A stretch of DNA of 49,078 nucleotides from NCBI GenBank assembly GCA_947305065.1, contig CAMZCT010000010.1, positions 1 to 49,078 of the forward strand, in the 5' to 3' direction. The DNA is from an uncultured Mycoplasmatota bacterium. GTDB taxonomy: Bacteria; Bacillota_I; Bacilli_A; RF39; UBA660. How positions within the stretch are numbered: the stretch's first letter is position 1; each line of letters starts with the position of its first letter. Positions 24,748 through 33,117 of the stretch are shown piece after piece. The notes beneath the pieces were generated by a model. The model was not told the DNA's origin and did not search any database. It worked only from the letters and a program-made list of their open reading frames with translations. The position numbers and the translations under genes were made by a program.

Positions 24748-26496
24748 ATGAAAAAAGTTTATAACGAAACAGTAAACATTAAATCTGTTGGAAAAACAGT
24801 TACACTAGCAGGTTGGGTTGCTAAAAGACGTGACTTAGGAGGGTTATTATTTGTCGATTTACGAGATAGAACCGGTATAATCCAATTAGTTTTTAATCCA
24901 GATAATAAAAATTATGAACTAGCTAATACATTAAAAAATGAATATGTAATTGAAGTAACTGGTAAAGTAGTTGAAAGAAGTAGTAAAAATCCTAATTTAA
25001 AAACCGGTGATATTGAAATAGAAGTTGATAAATTAGAAATTCTTAATACTTGTGAAGAATTACCATTTCCTATCGTTGATGAAGTAAATACTTCTGAAGA
25101 TAATAGGTTAAAGTATAGATATTTAGACTTGAGAAGAAACAAGTTGAAGAACAATTTATTTCTAAGAAATGAAATCTTACACTTCTTAAGAAATAAAATG
25201 TATGATTTGGGCTTTACTGAAGTACAAACTCCAATACTTACAGCATCTTCTCCTGAAGGAGCTCGTGACTTTGTTGTACCATCTCGTGTTTACCCAGGTA
25301 AGTTTTATGCACTACCTCAAGCACCACAAATTTATAAAGAATTATTAATGGTAAGTGGCTTTGAAAAATATTTCCAAATTGCTCCTTGCTTTAGAGATGA
25401 AGATCCACGTGCAGATAGAACCTTAGAATTCTATCAATTGGATTTAGAAATGTCTTTTGTCGATGAAGATGATGTATTAGCAGTTGGAGAAGAAATATTC
25501 TATGATACATTTACTAAATTTAGTAATAAAAAAGTATCACCAAGACCATTTAGAAGAATAGCTTATAATGATGCTATAGATATATATGGTTCAGATAAAC
25601 CAGATTTAAGATTTGGTATGGAAATACAAGACATTACTAATATCTTTGAAAAAACAGAGTTTACTGTATTTAAAAACATAATAAATGATGGTGGTATGAT
25701 AAATGCCATTGTTGCGAAAAATGCTGCAGATAAATACTCACGTAAACAATTAGATGAATTAACAGAATTTGTTAAAAGTAAAAAAGCTTCTGGTTTAGCT
25801 TATTTAAAAATAGCTGATGAAATAACTGGTTCTATTGCTAAAGTAATAACAGAAAAAGAAATGAATGACTTAAAGAAACAATTAGAATTAGAAAATAATG
25901 ACTTAGTTTTAATTATATCTGGTGATAGACATATTGTTAAACCAGCACTAGGAGGGTTAAGATTAAGAGTAGGTAATGATTTAGGATTATTAGATCCAAA
26001 TAGATTAGAATTATGTATTGTTAATGACTTCCCAATGTTTGAATGGGATGAGCAGAACGAAAAATGGGATTTCTGTCATAATCCATTCAGTTTACCACAC
26101 GGGGGAATTCATGCTTATGATGACAAATCAAACTTAGAAAACATCTTAGCTTATCAATATGACTTTGTATGTAATGGTAATGAAATGGCATCAGGAGCAA
26201 TTCGTAACCATGACTTAGATAGTTTAGCTAAAGGATTTGAAATAGTAGGTTATAATAGAGAAGAAGTAGAACAAAAATTTAAATCTGTATTTACAGCATT
26301 CAAGTACGGCTGTCCTCCTCATGGTGGTATGGCACCAGGTTTAGATAGAATTATAATGCTAATTCAAGATGAACCAAACTTAAGAGAAGTTCAAGCTTTC
26401 CCACCAAGTGCTTCAGGTCAAGATTTAATGATGGGAAGTCCAAGTACAATAGAAGATTATCAATTAAAGGAACTAAGTTTAAAAATAGAAAAATAA
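24748..26496 (+). CDS. aspS: Aspartyl-tRNA synthetase
   Basis: A class II aminoacyl-tRNA synthetase of 582 residues, the normal length of the bacterial type. The N-terminal OB-fold anticodon-binding domain (about 1-105) includes GWVAKRRDLGGLLFVDLRDR. The catalytic core follows with motif 2 FRDEDPRADRTLEFYQLDLE and motif 3 GMAPGLDRIIMLI, and a bacterial GAD insertion lies between (about 280-420). It charges tRNA-Asp in the cytoplasm. Expression is under a T-box with an Asp specifier. AAAGGG lies upstream. A GNAT pseudogene begins one base after its stop. Confidence 0.97.
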   Translation: MKKVYNETVNIKSVGKTVTLAGWVAKRRDLGGLLFVDLRDRTGIIQLVFNPDNKNYELANTLKNEYVIEVTGKVVERSSKNPNLKTGDIEIEVDKLEILNTCEELPFPIVDEVNTSEDNRLKYRYLDLRRNKLKNNLFLRNEILHFLRNKMYDLGFTEVQTPILTASSPEGARDFVVPSRVYPGKFYALPQAPQIYKELLMVSGFEKYFQIAPCFRDEDPRADRTLEFYQLDLEMSFVDEDDVLAVGEEIFYDTFTKFSNKKVSPRPFRRIAYNDAIDIYGSDKPDLRFGMEIQDITNIFEKTEFTVFKNIINDGGMINAIVAKNAADKYSRKQLDELTEFVKSKKASGLAYLKIADEITGSIAKVITEKEMNDLKKQLELENNDLVLIISGDRHIVKPALGGLRLRVGNDLGLLDPNRLELCIVNDFPMFEWDEQNEKWDFCHNPFSLPHGGIHAYDDKSNLENILAYQYDFVCNGNEMASGAIRNHDLDSLAKGFEIVGYNREEVEQKFKSVFTAFKYGCPPHGGMAPGLDRIIMLIQDEPNLREVQAFPPSASGQDLMMGSPSTIEDYQLKELSLKIEK

Positions 26497-26497
26497 T

Positions 26498-26957
26498 ATG
26501 AATTATGAAATTGTACAGATAGAGCATAATGACAAAGATTTTTATAATATATGCAGGGTGCTAGAAAAAGACATAGTTGAAGAAAATTTATCTATTAATG
26601 GTGGAACACTTAATTGCACAAGGCTAACATATGCTTCTAATCCATTACTAATAGCAGTATCAGGTGAAGAAATCATTGGATTCAATTCTTTAGTTCCATG
26701 GAAAGATTCCTATTATGTTTGGCAGATTGCAGTTAAAAAGCAATATCAAGGCCGTGGTATAGGTACAGAGTTGGTGAAAGAAGCTATTGAATTCGCCAAA
26801 GGAAAAGGCTGTGATGTAACTGCCAATGTTATGGATTACAATATCAATTCAAAAAAATGTTTTTAGGTCTTGGTTTTAAATAGAGGGATATTCCGATGAA
26901 AACAATGGTTTTTATAGATATTATCAAAAAGTAAAAAAAATGGGAGATAACTACTAG
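26498..26957 (+). pseudogene. GNAT acetyltransferase, two frameshifts
   Basis: The first 122 codons encode a GNAT acyltransferase: acetyl-CoA site QYQGRGIGTELVKEAI and VMDYNINSKK before the break. At a run of seven A (26851-26857) the frame is lost. Adding one A gives MFLGLGFK; adding a second A near 26880 gives IEGYSDENNGFYRYYQKVKK, the usual GNAT ending, to a TAG at 26955-26957. The restored length of 153 residues is normal. Two lost A bases inactivate the gene unless they are sequencing errors in homopolymers. It begins one base after aspS, so it is co-transcribed with it. Confidence 0.8.
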
Positions 26958-26976
26958 ATAGTAGTTATCTTTTTTC
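26945..26976 (+). terminator. Rho-independent terminator
   Basis: A 12-bp stem AGATAACTACTA/TAGTAGTTATCT with a 2-nt apex (in practice a 4-nt loop) and six T. It ends the aspS transcript. Confidence 0.88.
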
Positions 26977-26997
26977 GTTTTATTATCACGGATATTG

Positions 26998-27006
26998 TGA
27001 TATAAT
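26998..27006 (+). promoter_or_regulatory. Extended -10 promoter (TGATATAAT)
   Basis: Lies about 28 bp before the DUF3592-like gene, with an AAGGAG ribosome site between. Confidence 0.6.
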
Positions 27007-27033
27007 TTAGAGGAATAATAAAGGAGTGTTATT

Positions 27034-27906
27034 ATGACTAATAAAGAAATAAGTATAAGGAGTTTAGTGTTCTTAGTTATTGGAATATTATTAGTTTTAT
27101 CTTTAGTTATTTGTATAAATATTGTTAATAGTGAAAAAGATTTAGTAGCTACTAATGCTACAGTTATTAAAATAAAAGAAGATAAAGATGGAACAGGAAA
27201 AAATGATATTACTGCAGTTTATGACGTGGGTAAAACTACCTATCAATATAATTTTTACTATAAAGATAATATAAAAATAGATGATGAAATAAAAATCTAT
27301 TACCATGAAAAAGATGTAACTTCTGTTCAAGTTAGTAAAACATCTAAGTTAATATTTATCTTTCCAATAGTAGGAATAATACTTTGTATAATTGGTTTAT
27401 TTGAACTATTCTCTAAACATAGAGATGCCGAAAAAATAATAGATGAAGGCGAAGTAAAAGCTAAAATAATTGATGAAGACGAAAGAACTCAAACCTACAA
27501 AATAATCAATAATCAAGAAAAAAGTAATTATACTAAAACAGAAGAAGAAATAGCTGAAGTACCAGTAAAAAATATTAATGAGAAGAAAAAAACTACTGAT
27601 AAGGAACAAGAAGATGTTTCCAATAAGATTATTCCTAGTTCTTATAAAATTACTGAAGATAGAATTATCTATAGAGTAAAAGGACAAAGAGATAAAGAAA
27701 TACAATTAGAGAATATTTCTAAAATAATAAAGACAATAAACAGTGATAAAGAGTTAATAAAAACTACTGTTAAAGTAGATAATGATTTATATATCTTTAC
27801 TTCTATGTCGAATATAGATATTAACTCCTTTGCTGACACTCTTCATAATAAACTAAAAGATATGGATAAAGATATTTTAGAAGAAATAGAATATAAAGAG
27901 TGGTAA
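27034..27906 (+). CDS. DUF3592-like membrane protein
   Basis: A 290-residue protein with two membrane segments (about 9-30 and 107-128) flanking an extracytoplasmic beta-rich loop: VATNATVIKIKEDKDGTGKN, ITAVYDVGKTTYQYNF and IKIDDEIKIYYHEKDVTSVQ. This arrangement is that of DUF3592. The C-terminal cytoplasmic part (about 130-290) is charged, with a low-complexity Lys/Glu linker, and is unassigned. AAGGAG lies upstream. It leads a group with a four-helix membrane protein and a HAD nucleotidase. The function is unknown. Confidence 0.75.
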   Translation: MTNKEISIRSLVFLVIGILLVLSLVICINIVNSEKDLVATNATVIKIKEDKDGTGKNDITAVYDVGKTTYQYNFYYKDNIKIDDEIKIYYHEKDVTSVQVSKTSKLIFIFPIVGIILCIIGLFELFSKHRDAEKIIDEGEVKAKIIDEDERTQTYKIINNQEKSNYTKTEEEIAEVPVKNINEKKKTTDKEQEDVSNKIIPSSYKITEDRIIYRVKGQRDKEIQLENISKIIKTINSDKELIKTTVKVDNDLYIFTSMSNIDINSFADTLHNKLKDMDKDILEEIEYKEW

Positions 27907-27908
27907 CA

Positions 27909-28364
27909 ATGAAAAAGCAAAAGAAGAAAAATAAAGTATCTTTAATAGCAGGTTTCATAGTTGGATTAATTACTTATTTGGTAGGTTTATTTCTTCTATT
28001 CGGAGCAAGTCTTACAAGATTAGAAGGAGTAAAAAGGTTCCTACCAGATATAATAATAACTAGAAGTACTATATTTAGTATAAAAATATTCGGAGCTGTA
28101 TTATTTCTATTCGGCTTTGTAATATTTATGATATCAGTCATATTATTATATAAAGAAGATAAAATAAAAGAAAATGTAAGAGAATTAATAATTGAGGGAA
28201 GAGCAGATGTAATTACTATCATAGTTATGACCTATGTTTTAATATTTATGTTAGTAATATGTCTAATATTTGATGAAGTAATAGGGGCTTTACTATTTGG
28301 TATTGCCATCTTAATACAAAGCGTCTTAAATAATTTCTTATTAAGATATTATAGAAAAAAATAA
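27909..28364 (+). CDS. Four-helix membrane protein, unknown
   Basis: A protein of about 151 residues with a basic start and four hydrophobic segments (near 12-32, 54-78, 104-124 and 126-142). No family is recognised. I chose the ATG at 27909 rather than the GTG at 27900, because the GTG overlaps the stop of the preceding gene and the ATG opens a typical KKQKKKNK membrane-protein start. It is closely packed with the DUF3592-like gene, and the two could act together in the membrane. Confidence 0.7.
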   Translation: MKKQKKKNKVSLIAGFIVGLITYLVGLFLLFGASLTRLEGVKRFLPDIIITRSTIFSIKIFGAVLFLFGFVIFMISVILLYKEDKIKENVRELIIEGRADVITIIVMTYVLIFMLVICLIFDEVIGALLFGIAILIQSVLNNFLLRYYRKK

Positions 28365-28384
28365 GATAGAAAGGAAAGATTAGT

Positions 28385-28951
28385 ATGAACATAGCAGTTG
28401 ATGTTGATGATACCATAACAGATACATATGAATATATTCTGCCCTTAGTTGCGGTTAATTATAATTTAGATCTAAAAAAATTATGGTCTAATAAACCATC
28501 ATACAAAGAACTATATAATATGCTCCCAGACTATGATAAATTCATTAAAAGAAATTACCATGTTCTAGCTAATATTGTTCCTGTTAAAGAAGACGCAATA
28601 AAAGTTTTAAAAAAACTACGCAGTGAAGGACATAAAATAATAATTATTACATCTCGTAATACAGAAGAATATTCTAATCCTTACAAACTAACTTATGAAT
28701 ATTTAGTAAGTAAAGGAATACCTTTTGATAAGCTTATAACAAATGTAGCTAATAAAGGATTACAATGTGCTACCGAGGGAATAGATGTATTTGTGGATGA
28801 TAATACTAAAAATTGTAAATCAGCTATAAAATATAATATTAATACTTATCAGTTTAAATCTAATTTTTCTTCACCAGAAGATAAGATTAAAAGAGTTAAT
28901 AACTGGCAAGAGTTTTATGAAATAATCTCTGATTTATCAAAAAGTACATAA
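28385..28951 (+). CDS. HAD-family 5'(3')-deoxyribonucleotidase-like phosphatase
   Basis: A 188-residue HAD-superfamily enzyme of the 5'-nucleotidase, deoxy (NT5C, PF06941) type. It has motif I DVDDTITD (Asp6 nucleophile and Asp8), motif II ITSRN (about 89-93), a Lys before motif III and the motif III/IV acids in VFVDDN (about 136-141). It is likely to dephosphorylate nucleoside or deoxynucleoside monophosphates in the cytoplasm; the exact substrate is not shown. AAAGGAAAG lies upstream. The terminator begins in its stop codon. Confidence 0.82.
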   Translation: MNIAVDVDDTITDTYEYILPLVAVNYNLDLKKLWSNKPSYKELYNMLPDYDKFIKRNYHVLANIVPVKEDAIKVLKKLRSEGHKIIIITSRNTEEYSNPYKLTYEYLVSKGIPFDKLITNVANKGLQCATEGIDVFVDDNTKNCKSAIKYNINTYQFKSNFSSPEDKIKRVNNWQEFYEIISDLSKST

Positions 28952-28974
28952 AGATAGTTCGTGCTATCTTTTTT
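28950..28974 (+). terminator. Rho-independent terminator
   Basis: Stem AAAGATAG/CTATCTTT with a 6-nt loop and a T-run, starting in the stop codon of the nucleotidase. Confidence 0.8.
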
Positions 28975-28976
28975 AA

Positions 28977-28985
28977 TGATATAAT
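28977..28985 (+). promoter_or_regulatory. Extended -10 promoter (TGATATAAT)
   Basis: Immediately follows the terminator T-run and lies about 20 bp before the DUF2779 gene. Confidence 0.6.
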
Positions 28986-29004
28986 TTATTAAAGGAATGA
29001 TAAT

Positions 29005-30474
29005 ATGAACTTATCTAAATCAAAATACTGTGAAGGTATAACATGTTTAAAAAAATTATGGTTAAGTACTTATAAACCCGAAGTAAAAGAAGATGTAAAA
29101 GAAAGTGTTTTTGAAACAGGTACTGAAGTAGGTGAATTAGCCAAGAATATATATGGAGAATATATAGATATAGAATTTAATACTGATTTAAAACAAATGA
29201 TAGAAGACACTAAAAAAGCTTTAGATGTTAAAGGAGATATAAATATTACTGAAGCATCATTTAATTATGATAATAATTTTTGTAGTGTTGATATTTTAAG
29301 AAGAATAGGTAATTCTTATGAAATAAATGAAGTTAAAAGTTCTACTCATGTAAATCCTATATATCTAGATGACATAAGCTATCAATACTATATATTAAGT
29401 CATTTAGGATATAAGGTAGATAAATGTAATATCGTAACTCTTAACAGCGGTTATATTAGACATGGCGAGTTAGAATTAGATAGACTATTTACTATTAATG
29501 ATGTTACACAAGAAGTACTAAGAAAACAAAAAGAGATTGAACAAAATATTATTGACATAAATAGTAATATGACAAAAGAAGAACCTAGAGTATCTCTAGA
29601 CACATATTGTAAAGACCCTTATGATTGTCCATATTTTAAATATTGTACCCAAAACCTAGAACATCCTAATATCTTTGATATATCAGGAATGAATTTTTCT
29701 ACTAAATGTACATTTTATAAAAAAGGTCTTATATCATATAAAGAATTACTACATGAAAAGATGAATCCTAAGTATAAAGAACAAATAGAGTATGAACTAG
29801 GATTAAGAAAAGAGAATATAGAATTAGATAAAATAGAAGAATTCCTGAATACTTTAGAATATCCTTTATACTTCTTAGACTTTGAAACATATCAAGAAGC
29901 CATTCCATCATATGACGGAATAAGTCCATACATGCAAGTACCTTTTCAATATTCTTTACATGTAAAAAGAAATGAAAATGCTCCACTAGAGCATTATGAA
30001 TTTTTAGCTGAAGCTGGTATTGACCCAAGACGCAGTCTAGCTGAACAACTAGTAAAAGATATACCAAAAGATGTTTGTACAATAGCATATAACATGAGTT
30101 TTGAAAAAACGGTTTTAAAAAATCTTGCTAGTCTTTACCCAGATCTAAGTAAACACTTACTTAACATAAGAGAAGGCATGAAAGACTTAATGATACCTTT
30201 TAAAAATAGAGATTACTATAATAAAGAGATGAAAGGTTCATATTCAATAAAATACGTATTACCAGCTCTATTCCCAGATGATCCAGAGTTAGACTATCAT
30301 AATTTACCACTAATTCATAAAGGTGATGAGGCATCCAATGCTTATGCTACCTTACATTTAAAAAGTAAAAAAGAACAAGAAGAAATTAGAAAAGGCTTAT
30401 TGGTTTACTGTGAATTAGATACCTATGCGATGGTAAAAATATGGGAAAAACTACAAGAATGTATTAGAAAATAA
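29005..30474 (+). CDS. DUF2779 protein: Cas4-like nuclease plus DEDD exonuclease-like domain
   Basis: A 489-residue protein with two nuclease-like halves. N-terminal half: Cys9 and Cys14, the PD-(D/E)XK motif CSVDILRR...INEVKSS (Asp in SVDIL, Glu109-x-Lys111), and Cys202, Cys208 and Cys214 in CKDPYDCPYFKYC. This is the layout of Cas4/AddB-like iron-sulfur nucleases. C-terminal half (DUF2779, about 285-485): LYFLDFETY (Asp292, Glu294), IAYNMSFEKTVL and VYCELDTYAMVKIW, matching the ExoI-III motifs of RNase H-fold exonucleases. It is likely a DNA repair or processing nuclease. There are no cas genes nearby. It has its own promoter. Confidence 0.85.
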   Translation: MNLSKSKYCEGITCLKKLWLSTYKPEVKEDVKESVFETGTEVGELAKNIYGEYIDIEFNTDLKQMIEDTKKALDVKGDINITEASFNYDNNFCSVDILRRIGNSYEINEVKSSTHVNPIYLDDISYQYYILSHLGYKVDKCNIVTLNSGYIRHGELELDRLFTINDVTQEVLRKQKEIEQNIIDINSNMTKEEPRVSLDTYCKDPYDCPYFKYCTQNLEHPNIFDISGMNFSTKCTFYKKGLISYKELLHEKMNPKYKEQIEYELGLRKENIELDKIEEFLNTLEYPLYFLDFETYQEAIPSYDGISPYMQVPFQYSLHVKRNENAPLEHYEFLAEAGIDPRRSLAEQLVKDIPKDVCTIAYNMSFEKTVLKNLASLYPDLSKHLLNIREGMKDLMIPFKNRDYYNKEMKGSYSIKYVLPALFPDDPELDYHNLPLIHKGDEASNAYATLHLKSKKEQEEIRKGLLVYCELDTYAMVKIWEKLQECIRK

Positions 30475-30537
30475 AAAAAGAAAACAATATCAAAAAAAAT
30501 ATAGATTCTAAAATTAGAAAGTAAATAATTCATTCTA

Positions 30538-30567
30538 TTGACTTTAAAGAATAATAAATGATTATAA
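30538..30567 (+). promoter_or_regulatory. Promoter upstream of the ASCH gene
   Basis: TTGACT (30538-30543), an 18-nt spacer and TTATAA (30562-30567), about 35 bp before the mini-ORF and ASCH gene. The remaining part of the 158-bp gap holds nothing else I can identify. Confidence 0.5.
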
Positions 30568-30601
30568 AATATATTAAGATATATTCAAAAGGAGGTAAAA
30601 A

Positions 30602-30643
30602 ATGACAAAAGAAGTTAAAATAGGAGATATTTATGCTACATGA
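30602..30643 (+). CDS. Candidate 13-codon leader ORF
   Basis: AAAGGAGG with ideal spacing precedes an ATG and 13 codons (MTKEVKIGDIYAT) ending in TGA. The ASCH start codon lies inside it in another frame, with its own AGGAGA. The strong ribosome site is spent on a peptide that ends just after the ASCH start, the arrangement expected for translational coupling. It could also be the remnant of a longer N-terminus. Confidence 0.35.
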   Translation: MTKEVKIGDIYAT

Positions 30644-30992
30644 TTTAAAATTATATGCTAATAATTTTGATAAAATAGAATCTGGTCAAAAACTTCGTGA
30701 ATATCGCTTATATGATGAAAAAAGAAGAACAATTAATATAGGTGATACAATTAGATTTGTAAGTATTTCCAATCCCCCAAAATATCTTTTTGCAGATGTT
30801 ATTAAAATTGAAATATTTAAAAACTGGTATGATTGTTATGCTCAGTATTTTGAAGAAGATTTTAAAGATAGGTATAAAACTATAGAAGAAGTAGTTGATG
30901 ATACATATAATGGAGGATATTATACCAAAGAAGATAGTGTTAAATATGGTTGCTGTTGTATAACACTATCAAATATTAGAAATAAGAAATAA
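30633..30992 (+). CDS. ASCH-domain protein
   Basis: A 119-residue protein with the ASCH fold (PUA-like, probably RNA-binding). It opens with HDLKLYANNFDKIESGQKLR, then EYRLYDEKRRTINIGDTIRF, an arrangement like the G-x-K-x-x-E-x-R and GD-x-I-x-F signatures, although the Glu/Lys region is shifted slightly. The C-terminal half (YNGGYYTKEDSVKYGCCCIT) is typical of small stand-alone ASCH proteins. Its AGGAGA is inside the overlapping mini-ORF. It stands alone between a promoter and a terminator. The function is not known in detail. Confidence 0.75.
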   Translation: MLHDLKLYANNFDKIESGQKLREYRLYDEKRRTINIGDTIRFVSISNPPKYLFADVIKIEIFKNWYDCYAQYFEEDFKDRYKTIEEVVDDTYNGGYYTKEDSVKYGCCCITLSNIRNKK

Positions 30993-31017
30993 TCTAGATA
31001 ATTCTAGATTATTTTTT
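30988..31017 (+). terminator. Rho-independent terminator overlapping a stop codon
   Basis: An 11-bp perfect stem AATAATCTAGA/TCTAGATTATT with a 4-nt loop and a T-run; the ASCH stop is in its 5' arm. Confidence 0.88.
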
Positions 31018-31083
31018 GTTAAAGAATTAATAATCTTCTTTTTTTATAACTTTCCTAGTATAATACTGTTAGGGTAGATAATT

Positions 31084-31902
31084 ATGAAGAGAATAGTACT
31101 ATTATTAATTACTTTCCTATTTATTATTCAATTAAGTATTAAACCAATAAAAAGTTTTTCTAATATAAATACTAGTGAAACAATAGGTATTAAATACACC
31201 ATATGGGATGATGAATATGAGGAAAAGAGTAAGACAACAAAAATAATTTATTATAGTATATCTGCTATCGTAGTAGGTGTTATATCATATCTAATAATGA
31301 ATAGATTAAAAAAATCAATGGGAGATACTAAACCTGTTGAAAAGAAAACATCTATAATTAATGCTGTCGAAGACTTAAAAGCCGAAGACATATATACATA
31401 TTTTAACAATGAAAATATTAGTCAATTAAAAGAAAAGTTATTCTTAAGATTCGTTGATTATAAAACCTCTTATATGAACTTTGAATATGAAAAAATAAAA
31501 AGTATAAGTGAAGTTAATTTTTATAATAAAACTCTAATCGAATTAAATGCGCTAATGAAAAGTGGATATACTAATATATCCCATACTTTTGTAAGTGAAA
31601 ATATAAAAATAGGGAATATACATGAAGAGGGAAACCTTTTAGTAATAGAAATGTATTTATTAGTTAATTATTATGATTATGTTGAAGATCAAAGTAAAAA
31701 CGTAGTAGCAGGTAGAAAATTAGAATCAGTAGAAGAATGCTTTAAAATAGAGTACATTATTACTAAAAATAAAGATAATATTATATGTTTAAATTGTGGT
31801 AAAAAAGTATTCTTAGAAAAAGACGGAGTCTGCCCATACTGTGGAACCCCGGTTAAAGTTGAAGCTACAGACTATTTGATTAGAAATATTACCAAATATT
31901 AA
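31084..31902 (+). CDS. Tim44-like membrane protein with zinc ribbon (second copy)
   Basis: A 272-residue protein. A signal-like N-terminus (about 4-24) and a second membrane segment (about 57-76) are followed by a Tim44/NTF2-like domain (about 95-225) and a C-terminal zinc ribbon CLNCG...CPYCG (about 238-258), ending in DYLIRNITKY. The 239-residue protein at 20685-21404 ends the same way (W.VNNIKEY) after the same kind of ribbon. This copy may have kept a cleavable signal. A TATAAT at 31059-31064 lies 20 bp upstream. It precedes the patatin gene by 18 bp. The function is unknown. Confidence 0.65.
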   Translation: MKRIVLLLITFLFIIQLSIKPIKSFSNINTSETIGIKYTIWDDEYEEKSKTTKIIYYSISAIVVGVISYLIMNRLKKSMGDTKPVEKKTSIINAVEDLKAEDIYTYFNNENISQLKEKLFLRFVDYKTSYMNFEYEKIKSISEVNFYNKTLIELNALMKSGYTNISHTFVSENIKIGNIHEEGNLLVIEMYLLVNYYDYVEDQSKNVVAGRKLESVEECFKIEYIITKNKDNIICLNCGKKVFLEKDGVCPYCGTPVKVEATDYLIRNITKY

Positions 31903-31920
31903 TAGAAAGGGATATGTAGA

Positions 31921-33066
31921 ATGAATAAAGAATATGCAGTTGTATTCGCCGGTGGTGGAACTAAAGGATCATACCAAGTTGGCGTAATAAAAGCATTAAA
32001 AGAATTAGAAATAAATATAGTTGCTGTATCAGGAGCATCTATTGGCTCTATTAATGGAGCTTTATTAGTTCAGGGTGATGAAGATAAATTAGAAAACATT
32101 TATAGTAATATCAGAATGCAAGATATTTTAAAAATAAGTGATAAAAGAAAAATAGCTGCTAATGAAAATATATTTAATCCTAAAAATGCTTTAAAGCTAT
32201 TAGAAGAATATGTATCTAACAGAGGTATATCTAACGAACCACTAAGAAAAATCTTAGAAGATAATATTAATATAGATAAAATATATGATTCTAAAATCGA
32301 TTTTGGTTTTATAACCTATGATACTAAAAAGAAAAAAGGTGTAGAATTATATAAAGAAGATATACCTAGAGATAAGATGATTGATTATTTATTAGCCTCA
32401 TCTTGTTTTCCATTTTTTAAGCCTCAAAAAATAGGTAATAATGAATACTTAGATGGTGGTTTATCAAACAACATGCCTATATCATTACTATTAAAAAAAG
32501 GATATAAAAACATTATATTAATTGATGTTATGGGAATAGGTGTCATTAAAAGAAATACATCTACAGATACATTCTTTAAAGTAATAAAACCAGATGAAGA
32601 TATAATCGGCTTATTTGATTTTAACCATGAAAATATTACTAATAGTATTAAACTAGGATACCTAGATACATTAAAAGCATTTCATAAACTAATAGGTAAT
32701 TATTATTACTTCCCTAAAAAAGAATACTTCAAATTATTAAATGATTTTACTTTAAAAGAAATTAATGGTTTAGAAAGTGCTGCTAAATGTTATAAAATGG
32801 ATAGATATAAAAAGTATTCTGCCAAAGAATTCTTAGATACATTATTAGAAAACTATACAAACGAAAAGAATGCCTATAATAAATTAAAAAAAGATATTAC
32901 CAATATAAATACTATTAAAGATATACTATCATCAGGTTATGCCTTTGCTCTTATAGAAGATGTTATGAATAATTATCCATCTTTGTTAACTACATATAAA
33001 GGCTTATTTAGTAAATATATTGATGCTTCTTCAGCACTGTACATTTTGTCTAAAAGCAACGAGTGA
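31921..33066 (+). CDS. Patatin-like phospholipase
   Basis: A 381-residue lipid acyl hydrolase. It has the oxyanion motif GGGTKGSYQVG (11-21), the nucleophile elbow GASIG (38-42, Ser40) and the dyad Asp178 in DGGLSNNMP. These are the complete patatin catalytic features. There is no signal peptide, so it should act on the inner face of the membrane. The C-terminal third (about 250-381) is helical and specific to this lineage. It probably works with the acyltransferase and DUF6320 genes that follow, in lipid metabolism. The 20 bases ending in its ATG are identical to those ending in the aspS ATG. Confidence 0.9.
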   Translation: MNKEYAVVFAGGGTKGSYQVGVIKALKELEINIVAVSGASIGSINGALLVQGDEDKLENIYSNIRMQDILKISDKRKIAANENIFNPKNALKLLEEYVSNRGISNEPLRKILEDNINIDKIYDSKIDFGFITYDTKKKKGVELYKEDIPRDKMIDYLLASSCFPFFKPQKIGNNEYLDGGLSNNMPISLLLKKGYKNIILIDVMGIGVIKRNTSTDTFFKVIKPDEDIIGLFDFNHENITNSIKLGYLDTLKAFHKLIGNYYYFPKKEYFKLLNDFTLKEINGLESAAKCYKMDRYKKYSAKEFLDTLLENYTNEKNAYNKLKKDITNINTIKDILSSGYAFALIEDVMNNYPSLLTTYKGLFSKYIDASSALYILSKSNE

Positions 33067-33089
33067 ACTTAAGTAAGTTCATTCTTTTT
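33064..33089 (+). terminator. Terminator at the patatin stop
   Basis: Stem TGAACTTA/TAAGTTCA starting in the stop codon, a 2-nt apex and an interrupted T-run. Confidence 0.75.
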
Positions 33090-33090
33090 G

Positions 33091-33099
33091 TGTTATAAT
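33091..33099 (+). promoter_or_regulatory. Extended -10 promoter (TGTTATAAT)
   Basis: Directly follows the terminator T-run; the acyltransferase start is about 19 bp downstream, so the 5' leader is very short. Confidence 0.55.
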
Positions 33100-33117
33100 T
33101 ACTAAGAGGTGATTAAT

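Noticed and set aside
26845..26885. Programmed -1 frameshift at the A7 run in the GNAT gene
   Set aside because: One slip gives only eight more codons before a TAG; a second slip would be needed, so a pseudogene or sequence error is simpler.
29005..30474. CRISPR-Cas locus suggested by the Cas4-like domain
   Set aside because: No repeat array or other cas gene is visible; DUF2779 proteins occur independently of CRISPR.
33055..33075. TGA read as Trp (Mollicutes code)
   Set aside because: TGA at gene ends would extend proteins by only a few residues, and Trp is TGG throughout. No gene contains internal TGA codons, so TGA is a stop.
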